A stretch of 64,000 nt of DNA from Talinum fruticosum (GCA_021018815.1 JAITYX010000012.1:806001-870000), one strand, 5' to 3'. Numbered from the stretch's first letter, positions 33,573 to 46,075 are shown. The notes: generated by a model not told the origin, from the sequence alone. Program-made: numbers and translations.

Positions 33573-34029
33573 TGAAAGGCATTCCATACTTAGACAAAAC
33601 ATTGTCAGTGATATAGATGTGATGTTTTAATCTTGCTCGAGAAAATAAGTCAGTAAGATGTGATAAAATTTAGTTCCATCGGAGCATATTTATCTATTAT
33701 TGCAAATAGATTGAGATTACACAGCAAGAACTAAAGTATAAAAGCAAGGAAAAAAAATACTTGCAGACAAAACAATGATTGGCCACTGATAGTAGGATTA
33801 TTAATGAAATGCATTTATTCATTTAAGGAAAATAGAATAACCGAGTATTAGAGCAATGATAGATATAGTTGACATACGGAGCAAGAAATTGAAACTCGAA
33901 ATAATTGCATTAAGCATTAAACTCGAAATTATTAATGAAATGCATTAATTCATTAAAGATAAGAAAATTACACAAAAGAGAGGGTGAGAGAAGCTCCTCC
34001 TAATCAAGACAACAAATTTTTCTAACTAT
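33573..34029 (-). other. 3' untranslated region of Y
   Basis: AT-rich, no reading frame. It aligns with 60240-60678 of Z, including GGGGAGAATA at the ORF3-proximal side (34034-34025 region). Confidence 0.65.
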
Positions 34030-35490
34030 TCTCCCCTTCCCTCGTCAAGAAAAAAAAAACAAAAAGAGGAAGAATGTATCAAGTAGATACGGATTTGATG
34101 TCCGGATAAAAAAAATGAAAAACAAGAGAGGAAAACTAAGAGGGAGGAGATGGAGCGATCTGGGTTGAAGATGAAGGACGAGTAGTGCACCTGGGCTGAT
34201 AAGATCGAGAAGATGTTGTTGAATGCGGCGGGGGCAGCACTGGGATTTCGGTATCGGCTCGGTTCGAGTGGTTGACCCGGAACGAGGTCGTCTAGAGGCT
34301 CATCCTCCCGGAACTCGACCGTTGGAGGGTGCGCTCGATCCGACCGGCTGCGACCGACCATGGTCGGCGAGGTCTTCGACCCACTCGGACTACCGCTGCG
34401 AGCCGATCATCTCCGATTGTGGTTCCGGAGCACTTGGACCCTTAGCTTCGCTCCTTGCTCTGCCTCTTCTTTCTCCCTTTCCTCGGACGAAGCCGCCTCA
34501 GTCCGCAGCTCCGCTGCCTCAGCTGCGAGCTCGCTGCTTCTTCGTCTTCCTCTTGTGAGGAAGATTTGCCCGGACTCGAGGATTCCTCGGAGGTGTCCGA
34601 GTCGACAGTTTCTTGAGCCACCTTGGATCGCCTCTCCTGAAGGAGCTCGATCGGCTCCCTTTGCTCCCTAACCGGAACCTTTATCTCGAGTAGCACATCC
34701 TGTTGCTCTCGGATTTGGGATTGGGCTGTTTTTGGTTAATGGTCATAGACTGAAGGACGATCTTGAATGACCGGAGGGTGTCGTTGAACTCGGTGGACAC
34801 CGAGGAGAGCTTGTCCATGAAAGCGAGTGGACAAGGTAGAAGAGATAACTTGAGAAACACCCGAGGTGGATGCACCACCAGGTGGAGGAGGTAGAGAGAG
34901 AAGTTTTAGTCCGAGTCCGAGGCGGAAAATGTGGCCTCGGTTCGAGCTATGAACCCATACACCCGGTTAGGTTTCTGGTATCCATACCCAAGAAGTTCCT
35001 TTTGCCAATGACTATGGCAGCCTCGAAACCGCGTTAGGATCCGAGGGAAGAGGAACTTTGAATTGGTTGAAAACGAAAGTAAGAAGAGCCCCGAAAGGAA
35101 GAGGGGTGGTCTTCTTGTTACGAGTCCGAGCCGGCACAGCTGCCATTTGCTCAATGATAGTAGGGAAGAGGTCTACTTCGTAGCCCACTAGAATATCGAA
35201 TAGAGCTTTGAGATGCTTGGAGTTGGGGTTCTCCTTGCTAGAATGCTTGTGAGAAGAAGGTTCTCATCGGCAAGAAACACAAAAGACGAGCTTCGACTTT
35301 AGTTGGGTCACAGAGAAGTTTTGCGTGACCCAGGGAATTCTTTAGCGTATTTCTCAAAGAAGTCGTCAGCAACCTCGTTGAAAGGTATTGGGTTTCTGTT
35401 CAAGAAAAGATAAGAGACTTTGAAAAGTCGATGGAGGAGGGAAGTATTGATGCGAACGGTGATGTTCGAACTCGTGAGGTGATGATTCCT
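34030..35490 (-). pseudogene. Y ORF3, N-terminus deleted
   Basis: Right to left: SSNITVRINTSLLHRLFKVS then NPIPFNEVADDFFEKYAKEF (35511-35308), the Pro/hinge and FKIVLQSMTINQKQ coiled-coil start (34878-34681), a Glu/Ser-rich frame (34696-34442), and the acidic end TVEFREDEPLDDLVPGQPLE (34325-34265). The latter closely matches Z (60050-60110). The MPKRGS start and upstream TATA spacer are missing: at about 35490 the sequence jumps to the pol end. Confidence 0.75.
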
Positions 35491-35499
35491 AATAAAGTA

Positions 35500-36940
35500 T
35501 TCACGCAACATATAATCATACGTTTAACATACCTAGCTCATTCCTAATAAAGCAAAACCGATCCTCACTAAGTGGCTTAGTAAAGATATCAGCTAATTGA
35601 AGATTGGTAGGAATGAATTCGAGTTCAATATCACCTTTCTCAGAATGGTCTCTTAAGAAATGATACCGACCTCAATATGTTTTGTCTTTGAGTGCTTGAA
35701 CTGGATTCTTAGTGATGTTGATTGCACTCGATTATCACACTTGATTGGAATTGATTTGAATTTTAGTCCAAGATCTCTCAAGTGTTGCTTTATCCATAAA
35801 ATCCGAGCACAGCATGCCCCAACTACAATATACTCAGCTTCGGCGGTTGATAGAGCTACTGAGTTTTGCTTCTTTGAGTGCCAAGATATCGGGGATTGAC
35901 CCGAAACTGGCAGGCTCCTGAGGTGCTTTTCCTATCAGCTTTGTACCCAACATAATCAGCATCCGAGTATCCAATGAGAGTCGGTTCGAGTGTCCGGAGT
36001 ACCATAGACCTAAATTTTTAGTCCCCGCAAGATATCTAAAAACTCTCTTCACCGCAGTGAGATGTGGTTCTTTTGGATTAGCTTGAAATCTTGCACACGA
36101 GACAGACACTAAACATTATGTCCGGCCTACTGGAAGTAAGATATAGCAAAGATCTAATCATACCTCGATAAATTTTTGATCTACTTGCTTTACCTTTTTC
36201 ATCCGAGTCCAGTTTTATCTCTGCTACTTATGAGGGCTGCTGCATGCTTTGCATCTTGAAGTTTGTACTTTTCAGCAGCTCCTTGGTGTACTTTGATTGA
36301 TGGACATATATTCCATCTCTATCTTGCTTGATTTGTTGGCCAAGGAAGAAATTGAGTTCTCCCATCATACTCATTTGAAATTCTGTCTCATTAACTCACA
36401 AAATTCAAGTAGCTCCAAAAATTATGTCATCAACATATATCTAAGCAATCGGAAAGTCTTTCCCATTCGTTTTTATAAAGAGAGTCTTGTCAATCTGACC
36501 TCTCCTAAAATCATTTTGAACCAAGAAATTGCTCGAGTCTTTCTTACCAAGCTCCGGGAGCTTGTTTAAGACCATAGAGAGCTTTTTGCGGTTTGAAAAC
36601 ATGATTTGGAAATTCAGAGTTTTCAAATCCAGGGGTTGCTCAACATGGACTTCTTCTTCAATAAAACCATTCGAAATGCACATTTCACATCCATTTGATA
36701 CAATTTCATATTCATGCTAGATGCAAATGCCAATAAAATTCTAATGGCTTCAATTCTAGCTACAGGTGCAAAGGTTTCCCCACAATCAATCTCTTCTTCT
36801 TGATTGTAACCTTCAACCACAAGTCTAGCCTTATTTCGACTACCAACCCACCTTCATCCAGTTTGTTCTTGAAAACCCATTTGGTTCCTATGACTGGGTG
36901 GTTATAAGGTCGTTTGGTCGAGTCCGGACTTGGTTTCTTT
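35500..36940 (-). pseudogene. Y RNase H and reverse transcriptase
   Basis: RNase H: FQANPKEPHLTAVKRVFRYL then AGTKNLGLWYSGHSNR (36100-36000). RT: IYVDDIIF with YVDD at 36426-36437, preceded by an in-frame TAG at 36441-36443 (Gln in X and O); [20 protein letters not shown] and [20 protein letters not shown] are at 36820-36700. The catalytic motif is intact but frames shift repeatedly. Confidence 0.85.
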
Positions 36941-38127
36941 CAAATTAATTGCGTTCCTCTTGCATGGCCTCTACCCATTCAGGTTTATTAAGGGCTTCTA
37001 GTGCATTTTTGGGTTCGATTAATGATATGAATGCGGTAATGCACATAGATTTTGAAGAGAGGAACGAGTTCTTACCCCACTTGTTGATGTCGGATATGAT
37101 GTTTTCAAGTGGGTGGCTAGAAGCATACTTGAAAGCTCGTACTGTTCTTTGGTTCACCGGATCTGTAGGTTGAATTGGTTGATCTGCAAAAGTCTATTCC
37201 GAGTGAGCTTGTTCATCAGATTGTCCTTTAACATTCTGAGCTGGTTCTTAAGTTGTCGCATTACGAGTCACTTCGTTACGAGTGACTTCATTACGAGTGT
37301 CATGGATTTGAGTCTTGATCAGCTCATTTTCATCACGATCATCATCTCTGCTGACCTTTAGGTCCGAGAATGATGACTCACTTGGTTTTTCCTGTTCAAT
37401 CTCATCAAACACGTGGATGCTTTCTTCCACTTTATTAGTTCTTTTATTGAAAATGCGATAAGCTTTGCTATGAGATGAATAACCAAGAAAAATACCTTCA
37501 TCCGACCGAGCATCAAACTTGGTCGAGTGATCCTTACCATTGTTGTGAACAAAGAACTTACATCTAAAGGGTCTAAAGAATGAAAAATTGGGTTTCTTCC
37601 CTTTGTAGAGCTCGTATGGAGTTTTCTTCGAGGATGGGTCCGATGAGGCATGCTGTTCAAAGTGTAGTTAGTCTGTGTTGACTACCTCGGCCCGAAAATA
37701 GTAGGGTAGGTTGTGTTGAATCATCATAGTCCTTGCTATTTCTTCAAGAGTTCTGTTCTTTCTCTCCACCACTCCATTTTGTTGAGGAGTTCTTGGTGCT
37801 GAGAAGTTGTGAGAGATGTCATTCTTATCACAAAACTTTGCAAACTCTTAGTAGTTAAATTCCCTTCCATGGTCGGTTCGAATTTTCTAGATCCGAGTTT
37901 GAGACTCAACTTGGATTTTCCTGCAGAGCTTGCTTGAACTCTTTAAAGGCTTCATTTTTATGCTTGAGAAAACATACCCAGGTCAATCGTGGGTAATCAT
38001 CAACAATAACAAGCACATATGATTTACCTCCAAGACTCTTGACAGGGATTTCACCACATAAATCCATATGCAACATTTCAAGCACCTTGGATATGGAAAC
38101 GAGTTTTCGAGGATTTGAAGGATGATC
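36941..38127 (-). pseudogene. Y integrase and linker
   Basis: The linker has [20 protein letters not shown] (about 37140-37080) and a short repeat coding RNEVTRNEVTRN (37285-37250). Integrase core remnants align with O at 42834-43570, for example the PILEEN..KTPYEL block near 37650-37600 and the NGVVERKN-like block near 37790. Stops and frameshifts are dense. Confidence 0.7.
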
Positions 38128-38878
38128 TTACTTGTTTCCCTTTTTGCATGCTTCACAAATTTTATATTCCTTAAATGGAGAATTAGGCAATCCTCTGACT
38201 AAACCATGGGATGTAAGTTTCTTAATGGTGTGTATGCTAACATGACCTAGTCTACGGTGCCATGCCCATGAATCATCATGAAAAGATGCTTTTAAACAAG
38301 ATAATTCGACTTGGGTCGAGAAGGGGAATAGTGTAAGCGTTCCTCGATCTCTTACCCGAGAGCTTGATCTCTTTCGTAGCATCATCGGAAATATAGCAAT
38401 TGGTCTAAGTGAATCTTACCTCTTGACCTTTATTACATAGCTGAGAGATGCTTAGCAAGTTATACTTTAACCCTTTGACAAGGTATACTAGGCTGAGCGG
38501 ATTGCTTCCTTTCCCAATCTTGCCAATCCCAATTATCTTGCCTTTGCTATCATCTCCAAACGTGACTTTTCCTCATTTGTAGTCCTCTAACTCGAGAGAA
38601 GAGTCTTGAATCTCCTAACATGTGGCGTGAGCATTCATTGTCCAGGTACCAATGCCCTTTTGTTATTTTCCGAGTCACCTGCAAGTCGAAACAAACTAAC
38701 CCTTCTCACTTCTTTTATTGAACCCAGTAACACCCTTTACTGTGGTCCTTTTCGAGGAAGAAGACTTTTCGGTACCCAGATTTGAATGACTTTGGGTTTG
38801 GTCCGATTCTAAGTCTTCCGTTTGGAGAACTGACTCGTGTCTCTTTCTTTTGAGAAACTTTTCTTTCCGAGGAAGGAG
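38128..38878 (-). pseudogene. Y GAG-pre-integrase and protease remnant
   Basis: The frame 38385-38128 contains FHDDSWAWHRRLGHVSIHTI, KKLTSHGLVRGLPNSPFKEY and KICEACKKGNK; all four zinc ligands (H, H, C, C) are present, better than in X or O. Further right, protease-linked segments (GKIIGIGKIGKGSNPLSLV-like, 38560-38470) continue to about 38878, where Y stops against ORF3 of O. Confidence 0.8.
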
Positions 38879-40447
38879 GGGCGGTCCGGCGTAAGGTTAA
38901 AGATCAAGGCTGTGCGTTTGTGCCTGTATGTTTGAGTTGAAGTAGCTGGGCGTGGTGGCATCGGAATAGGTAGATTTAGTAGTGAAGGGATATGGGTTCT
39001 TTGAACCAAGGCGATATCTTCCTCTTCTTCTTCTTCCTCCTCAAAGACCGGTGTTGGCCGAGGTTCCGAGGCGAGGGCCTTAGACTTGCCGACTTTACTA
39101 GCCTCTTCCGAGGCACTCGAGTGTGATCGGAAGAGATCCGGGTTCTTTGTTGCCTTGGTCCTCGGGTTGGACAACTTCTTCCTCCTTGTCTCTTTCTTCT
39201 TCTCTTATTTCAAACTCTCCTTGGACATCCTCTCGGTGCTTCTTCGGTATCTTTTGACTTAGACTCGGAAGAGGTGGAGGACTTCTCATATTTGTCTTCG
39301 TAGATTCCGTGTCCGCGCCTGCCTTTGATCTTCTCACCTAGAGGTGGCGAATCTGATCACGTTGTTCTTTGATCACCTCCTTGAGCTCATAAATCATATC
39401 TTGACTTTGCTTGCGCTAAGTCCGAGCCTAGCTTTGCATCGAGTCGAGTAGGGATGAAAGCTCGAAAGGAGCTCGAGTTTATTTCAACTCTAAAGCTAGA
39501 GAAGCAACTTTGTTGACCACCTTGTCAAGAAGCTCGATAGAAGGGGTAGGTAGAGAAGTAGAAGGTCCGAGTAGTGACAAGTGGGACATTTGGAGTTGTT
39601 TGAATCTAAGGAGAAGAAGGAGGTAACTCGGACGAGTGAAACCGGACAACGGGTTTGACTTCCTGGTATCCAAGACCAATAAGCTCACTCCTACCAAACG
39701 ATAGGCTCCAAGAAAGAGTGAGGGTCGAAGGGAGAGGGACCCCAAAAACTAAGTAAAAACAGGATCGAGATGAGCTCCGAAAGGATATAGAGTCTTCTTA
39801 GTGTCGGAAGGAATAAAGGCTATCCGCTCCAAGATGAATGGCAAGAGGACTACTTCGTTGCCCACGAGAATGTCGAAGGGAACCTTTAGAACATTGGAGT
39901 TGGGTTTCTCTTTAGACGGGTAATAAGAGAAGAATGTCATCATCGGAATGAAACACAAAAGCCTAGGTCATCTCATTCACGGAAAAGTGCTTTTAGGCTA
40001 AGGACGCTCCTTAGCGTAATTGGCAAAGAAGTCATCGGCGAATTCAATGAAAGGAATTTGATTGGAGTTAAGAATAAGGGACTTCACATTGAAATGTTTG
40101 TGAAGTAAGGTAAGATTAATTCGAACGATCTTACCCCTGAACAACGAAGTGATAATATTATTGCTTGTTGTTATGTTAGTATAGAACTCGGACACATGGT
40201 ATGGGTAAATATACTCACAAAAATAAAGATAAGGGTACACACTAGTTTTAAGGATGTGTCTCATCTAGGGAAGGATGTTTTAGGAAAGAATTTGTCGTCC
40301 GAGAATGAAGTGTTGGCCAAGATTATGCTTTGGGTCTTCCGATACAAGCTCTTTGCTTTTGCCTTGTATAACCTCGGTTCGATTGGACTTAGTTCTTGCC
40401 TTCATGGTGGCCAAACCACCTTTCACAGCAGATCCTCTCTTAGGCAT
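38879..40447 (-). pseudogene. O ORF3 (accessory Copia ORF)
   Basis: It starts MPKRGSAVKGGLATMKARTK at 40447. Later come YPYHVSEFYTNITTSNNIIT, FRGKIVRINLTLLHKHFNVK and NSNQIPFIEFADDFFANYAK (40264-39998), then SKEKPNSNVLKVPFDILVGN (39925-39866). The hinge LLGPSTSLPTPSIELLDKV (39560-39504) is followed by Glu-rich segments (39174-38950). The extreme C-terminus is missing at the 38878 junction. Frameshifts split it, and the C-terminal half differs more from Z than does that of Y. Confidence 0.75.
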
Positions 40448-41010
40448 AGTTAGAGAGTGGAGAGTGTTTGAGAGAAATGAGAGAAAGAGTAGAGAACAAA
40501 GAAGATCGAGAATCGAGAGAGATAGAGAGAGCGAGAGTGAATAATCTTTAAGAGAGTAAGAACTAAGTCGGTAAAGTAGAAGAAAGAAAGTGAAGCGAGT
40601 GCTATTTATAGCAAGAAAGGGCTTCTAATCGACTTTCTAACTCAATTACCAAGCAAGCTGTTATTAGACCGTTGAATCTCTCGAGCACATAACGGCTAGT
40701 TCTCCAATAGCTTTCTTTCAACGACTAGTTCTACCGACTATTCGCGTGATAGAGACGAGAGAAAAGAAAGAGTTTTTAAAACATTTATGAGATTCTCCAT
40801 TTATCAAGGGATGATCCTAAGATTTTGATGTCCATTTTGCTAATAACCTGAGTCGACTCAGTAAGATGTCCGAGTGACTCGGAACACACTCGAAACTTTA
40901 TAACTCATAACTCGGTTTCATTCCTAGTCAACTGTTCCATTTGTTATCTACTCAAAACATATAAAAATCAATCACGAGTACAATAACTTATCCAATAACT
41001 CGGATAATCA
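40448..41010 (-). other. O ORF3 leader and ORF3-pol spacer
   Basis: GA-rich on the plus strand next to ORF3 (a CT-rich leader in sense), then AT-rich to the RNase H stop near 41000. It carries the ORF3 TATA box. Confidence 0.6.
40602..40610 (-). promoter_or_regulatory. TATA box upstream of ORF3 in O
   Basis: TGCTATAAATAGCACTCG on the minus strand, about 155 bp before MPKRGS. It closely matches the Z site (CTCTATAAATAGCATC). Confidence 0.6.
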
Positions 41011-42560
41011 TTTATCTAACATGGCAAGCTCATTCCTAATAAAGAAAACTGATCTTCACTCGGAGGCTTAGTGAAAATATCAACTAATTGAAATTTTGTA
41101 GTAATAAACTCAAGTTCAATGTCACCATTCTTATAATGGTCTCTTAGAAAATGATACCGACCTCGGTGTGCTTTATCTTTGAGTGCTTAACTAGATTCTA
41201 AGTGATGCTTACTGGAGTTTGGTTGTCACACATGATTGGAATAGATGTGAATGATAGTCCAAGATCCTTCAAGTGTTGCATGATCCATAGAATCTATGCA
41301 GAGCTCCAGCTGCAATGTACACAGCCTCAACAGTTGATAAAGTGAGTTATGGTTCTTTGAGTGCCAGGAGATGAAGGATTGAACCAGAAATTGACATACT
41401 CTTGATGTGCTCTTTATATCAACCTTATATTCATCATAGTTAGCATCCGAGTATCAAGTGAGGGTCACTTCTAAGTTCTTTGAAAACCATAGACCAAGAT
41501 TCCGAGTCCCTACAAGATATCTAAAGATTCTCTTCACCGTAGTGAGATGTGATTCCTTCGGATTAGCTTGAAATCTTGTACAATGCAAGACACTGAACAT
41601 GATATCTGGCCTACTAGATGTGAGATAGAGCAAAGATCTAATCATACCTCTTTAGAGTTTCCGATCTACAACTTTACCTTTCTCGTCCGAGTCCAGTTTC
41701 AAACTTTAGCTTGAAATCTTGCACAATGCAAGACACTGAACATGATATCTGGCCTACTAGATGTGAGATAGAGCAAAGATCTAATCATACCTCTTTAGAG
41801 TTTCGATCTACAACTTTACCTTTCTCGTCCGAGTCCAGTTTCAAACTACTACTCATAGGTGTTGCTGCATGCTTCACATCTTGTAGCTTGTATTTCTTTA
41901 ATAACTCCTTGGTGTACTTAGATTGATGGACATAGATGCCATCCTTGTCTTGTTTGATTTGTAGACCAAGAAAGAAATTGAGTTCTCCCATCATGCTTAT
42001 TTAGAACTCCTGTCTCATTAACTAAGAAAACTCTTGACATAGAGTTTCATTAGTAGCTCCAAAGATAATATCATCAACATATATCTGAATGATAAGAAAA
42101 TCATTCCCATTAGTTTTTGTGAAAAGAGTTTTGTCAATCGACCTCTTTCGAAATCAATTTCAACCAAGAAACTGCTTAGTCTTTCGGACCAAGCTCTTGC
42201 AGCTTGTTTAAGACCATATAAAAAGCCTTTGCAACTTGAAAATATGATTTTGAGTTTCGAGTTTTCAAATCGAGGGGTTGTTCAACATAAAGCTCTTCTT
42301 GAATATAACCATTTAGAAATGCACATTTGACATCCATTGGATAAAGTTTGATGTTCATGCTAGATGCAAATGCTAAGAGAATTGCTATTGCCTCAATCCG
42401 ATTAACAGGTGCAAAGGTTTCCCCACAATCAATTCCCTCTTCTTGGTTATATCCCTGAGCAACTAATTTGGACTTATTTTTTACTACCAACCCTTCCTCA
42501 TCCAGTTTGTTCTTAAAAACCCATTTGTTTCCTATTACTTGGTTGGTTAGAAGGTCGTTT
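41011..42560 (-). pseudogene. O RNase H and reverse transcriptase
   Basis: RNase H: MIRSLLYLTSSRPDIMFSVL then FQANPKESHLTTVKRIFRYL (41645-41520). RT: MMGELNFFLGLQIKQDKDGI (41994-41935), YVDD at 42070-42081 preceded by an intact Gln codon (CAG, 42085-42087), and [20 protein letters not shown] with [20 protein letters not shown] (42440-42290). A 143-bp duplication (41565-41850) shifts the frame between RT and RNase H. Confidence 0.85.
41565..41850 (-). repeat. 143-bp direct tandem duplication in O RT/RNase H
   Basis: Both copies start AGCTTGAAATCTTG (41565 and 41708) and include GTCCGAGTCCAGTTTCAAAC. They differ at only a few positions, including a one-base C deletion (TTCCGATC versus TTCGATC). 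143 is not a multiple of three. Confidence 0.9.
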
Positions 42561-43570
42561 GGTAAGAGTTCGGACTTAGTTTCTTTTAAATTGATTTAGC
42601 TCTTCTAGTACATTTTTAGGTTCAGTTCATGATAAGAATGCTAAAAATGCACATAAATTTCGCAAAGAATAAAGAATTCTTATCCCACTATTGATATCGA
42701 AAGTATGTTCTCGGGTGGGTGACTAGATGCATATTTAGAAGTTATACCTGTCCTCCGGTTTACCATGTTTGTTGGTTGAACAGGTTTATCTTCGATTAGT
42801 TGCTCTTGCTGAGCTTCTACATTGGCTTGTTCTTTAACATTCTGAGCCAATTTCTTGAACTTGTTCATTTTGAATCACAACATTACGAGTTGCCTCGGTT
42901 CTTCTATTTTGACTCTTTTTGAGTTCAACTTCAACAATGTCATCCTCATCTCCATTAAGCTTCATATCCGAGAAGGTGGATTCACTTATCCTGCTAAGAT
43001 CAATCTCATTAAAGACAACGTGGATGCTTTCTTCCACTTTGTTAGTCCTTTTGTTAAAAACTCTATAAGCTTTACTATGAGATAAGTAACTTAGAAATAG
43101 ACCTTCATCGGATCTAGCATCAAACTTAGTCAGATGTTCCTTACCATTGTTATGCACAAAGCATTTACATCCGGATGGTTTAAAGTAAGAAATGTTGGGC
43201 TTCTTTCCGTTGTACAACTCATAGGGTGTTTTCTTCAAGATGGGTCCGATGAGGCATTTATTGAGTATATAGTTTGTTGTGTTGATTGCCTTAGCCCAAA
43301 AATAGTAAGTTAGATCATTTTCAATCATCATGGTCCTTCCTATTTCTTTCAAGAGTTTTGTTCTTTCTCTCCACTACTCTATTTTGTTGAAGAGTTCTTT
43401 GTGTAGAGAAGTTATGGGATATGTCCTTCTTATCACGAAGTGTGCAAATTTGGAGTAATCAAACTCCCTTCCATGATTAGTTTGAATTCTTCTAATATGA
43501 GTTTGAGACTCCACTTGAATTTTCCTGTAGATCTTAGTGAACTCTTTGAAATTCTTGTTCCTAAAAAACA
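42561..43570 (-). pseudogene. O integrase and linker
   Basis: The frame 43352-42834 (172 codons) is the longest integrase piece in the window: MIENDLTYYFWAKAINTTNY, PILKKTPYELYNGKKPNISY, KCFVHNNGKEHLTKFDARSD and NKVEESIHVVFNEID. It continues into a polar linker. Upstream, frame 43571-43374 has KIQVESQTHIRRIQTNHGRE, the segment around the second catalytic Asp (NHGREF; family 'SDHGxEF'). A frameshift separates them at the VERKN catalytic-Glu region. Confidence 0.85.
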
Positions 43571-43990
43571 CACCGAGGTAAATCGTGAATAATCATGAAC
43601 AACAACTAGTATATATGATTTACGTTCTAAGCTTTTGACAGAATTTCACCACACAAGTCCATGTGAATTAATTCAAGTACTTTGGATGTAGACATAGTTA
43701 TGAGTGGTTTGACAGATGATCTCACTTGCTTTCCTTTTGTGGATGCTTCACAGATTTTATCTTTCTTAAGTGCACAGCTAGGTAAACCCCTAACTAATCC
43801 ATGAGATGCAAGTTTCTTGATGGTATGCATGCTAATATGTCCTAGTGTATGATGCCATGTCCATTAATCATCATTGAAAGATGGTTTCAAGTAAGATAAA
43901 TTCTAACTAGAATCGAGAGAGGAATGGTATAAGTGTTACCTAACCTCGGACTCGAGAGCTTTGTTTCTTTGCTTGATCGCATCGAAATGT
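43571..43990 (-). pseudogene. O GAG-pre-integrase
   Basis: The frame starting at 43830 reads MHTIKKLASHGLVRGLPSCA, LKKDKICEASTKGKQVRSSV and STSKVLELIHMDLCGEI. The second zinc-binding Cys is Ser (CEAS; CEAC in X and Y). The preceding WH..LGH block is out of frame. Confidence 0.8.
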
Positions 43991-44420
43991 AATAATTGGT
44001 CCGAGTGAACGTTACCTCTTCGCCTTTGTCGCATAGCTGAGATATGCTAAGGAGATTGTACTTAATCCCTTTAACAAGGTAGACTGGACTGACCGAGTTG
44101 TTTTCTTGACCAATCTTGCCAATCCCAACTATCTTGCCTTTGTTCTTATCGCCAAATATGACTTTTCCTCCCTTCAAATCTTCTAACTCGACTAGAGTTT
44201 TGAGTCTTTAGACATATGGCGTAAGCGACCAATGTCCAAGTACCAGTAACCCTTCCGTTTCGAGTCACCTGCAAAATAGAAACAAACTAACCCTTCTCAC
44301 TTCCTCTCACAAACCCAGTAACTATCTTTACTCGTGGTCTTTCTCAAAGGAAGAACACTTTTGGGAACCCAGATTTCAATAATTTTGGGTTTGGTCTCGA
44401 TTCAGAGTCTTCCTGTTAGA
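43991..44420 (-). pseudogene. O protease region
   Basis: The frame 44177-43887 contains MKGGKVIFGDKNKGKIVGIG, KIGQENNSVSPVYLVKGIKY and NLLSISQLCDKGEEVTFTRT, typical of the Copia protease-to-pre-integrase boundary ('LLSISQLCD'). The catalytic Asp block near 44230-44200 is broken. Confidence 0.8.
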
Positions 44421-46075
44421 AAACCGAGTATGTGTCTTCTTACTTTGAAAATCTTTCTTTTTGTGAACAAGTTAAGAAGGCTTTTCTTAGTAAGCTGGTA
44501 TGTGCTCAGTCCCTTTTCCATGTTAGTGAATGGGACCATGCTCACCCTTCCTGAACTTTATAATTCTAGAATTAGTTTTGAAAAGACTTACATAGGAATT
44601 AGATTCCTCTTCAACGATTGTAACCAAGACCTTCTTTTCTTAATGAGACACACTAAGAGCCTAGTAAGAGATCATGGTTTTTCGACTTTAAGTGAGTTTT
44701 AAACTAGTCTGTTGAGATTCATTGAGCTTCCGTTTCAATTGCTCATTCTCTATTATGAGGCTCTCGGACGCAAGTCTCATTATCTTGAGTACTAGTCTCA
44801 AGTACTTTCAGATTTTGTCTCAAGTTTTCTAACTCATTTTTCAAAAAAGTACTCTCAATAGTAAGAGACTCAAGTTGCTCTTTGAAATTAGAAGAGTCGG
44901 AATTGGGATTTTTCTTCCAAATTAAAGAAATATATAGTAAGATCAAGTTTTCAAAACTTAAGAAAGTATTCAATTACCTCCCGAGAACTTGTTTCCTCAA
45001 TATCCGAGTTATCGTTGTCCGACTCAAATTGAGCTTCTAAGTCTATCAGTGCCATTAGACACTTTGAGTAATTTGAATGATCATCTTCGGATGAGTCATG
45101 ATCGCTCTAGATAGCCACCATAGCCTTTTTCTTCTTTCTGTTCTTCTTTCTCTTTGGAAAGTCCTTGACTATATGCTCCTTGCTACTATATTCAAAGCAA
45201 CCGGAGTTCTTAGTTAAAGACAACTTAGAAGGGGATGAGTATTTACCTTTCTTGTCTTTCTTGTAGAAGTCCTCTATTTGTTATTGCCGCATTTTGTACT
45301 TCATCATCTTTTTAAAGCCTCGGCCAATGAGTGCCATAGGATCCTCTTTTGAGTCCGAGGAGCTCGGACATTGTTGTTTACTTTCCGAGGCTTTCAAGTG
45401 CAATGTTCTTTTTAGTGTTGACCTAAGCGTCTTCTTCTTCTAGGTGTAGCTCATGAATAAGTAGCTTCTTAATGAGTTCATTTAGCTTCGATTGAGAGAG
45501 ATTATGAGATTCTTCAATTGCTGTCACCTTGGGACCCGATCTTCTCTTTGGTAGACTTCTCAAAATTTTCCCGACCATTTGCTTGTGAGAGATCTTTCGA
45601 CCAAGAAATTTGAGATTGTTCGTAATCTCGGTGAACCGAGCGTACATTTGAGAGATGTTTTCTTCGGCTTCATTTTGAACAGCTTATACTTGTGAAGATA
45701 CCGACTTATCTTTGCCTGCTTCACTTGACTAGTTCCTTCATAGGTGTTGACCAGAGTGTCCCACACCTTTTTGTGTTAAGTCACAGGCTGACACTCTATT
45801 ATATTCTTCCGAGCTGATAGCACACATCAAAGTGGTCATGGCTTTAAAGTTCTTTCTAAACTTCTCATTTTCTTTAGTACTATACTCGTGACTTTTCCTT
45901 GGGCATAGATCCGACTCCTTCCATCTTCATTGGAATGAAGTTCCATACTTCTTCATCATTGTGCAAAAGGAAGCATTCCATCATCTTCTTCCGAGTGTCC
46001 AATATTTGACCCCTTCAACTTGGGTGGTTTGGTTGATGATCTTCCTTTATCGAACTCTCCATTATTCCGAGCCAT
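44421..46075 (-). pseudogene. O gag (UBN2-like)
   Basis: Gag forms the element's intracellular particle. It starts MARNNGEFDKGRSS at 46075, about 45 bp from the PBS. The RNA-binding knuckle FEYSSKEHIVKDFPKRK (about 45200-45150) has lost all but one of its zinc Cys residues. Main blocks are VNTYEGTSQVKQAKISRYLH (45766-45680), RFTEITNNLKFLGRKISHKQ, VGKILRSLPKRRSGPKVTAI and LSQSKLNELIKKLLIHELHL (45640-45430), then a coiled coil (44973-44743). Several frameshifts. Confidence 0.85.

Larger units (their letters stand above)
31973..38878 (-). mobile_element. Copia Y, inserted in X gag, 5'-truncated
   Basis: It comprises 3' LTR, polypurine tract, 3' untranslated region, ORF3, RNase H, RT, integrase and part of the protease/gag boundary. 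Its left neighbour is X gag rather than a primer site and its right neighbour is its own polypurine tract, so the LTR at 31973 is a 3' LTR. Homology breaks near 38878, where ORF3 of O begins; Y gag, PBS and 5' LTR are gone. ORF3 N-terminus and its TATA spacer are also deleted, near 35490. Confidence 0.75.

Noticed and set aside
34223..34671. Plus-strand frames of 111 and 103 codons
   Set aside because: Antisense to the acidic C-terminus of Y ORF3, which aligns with Z ORF3 on the minus strand.
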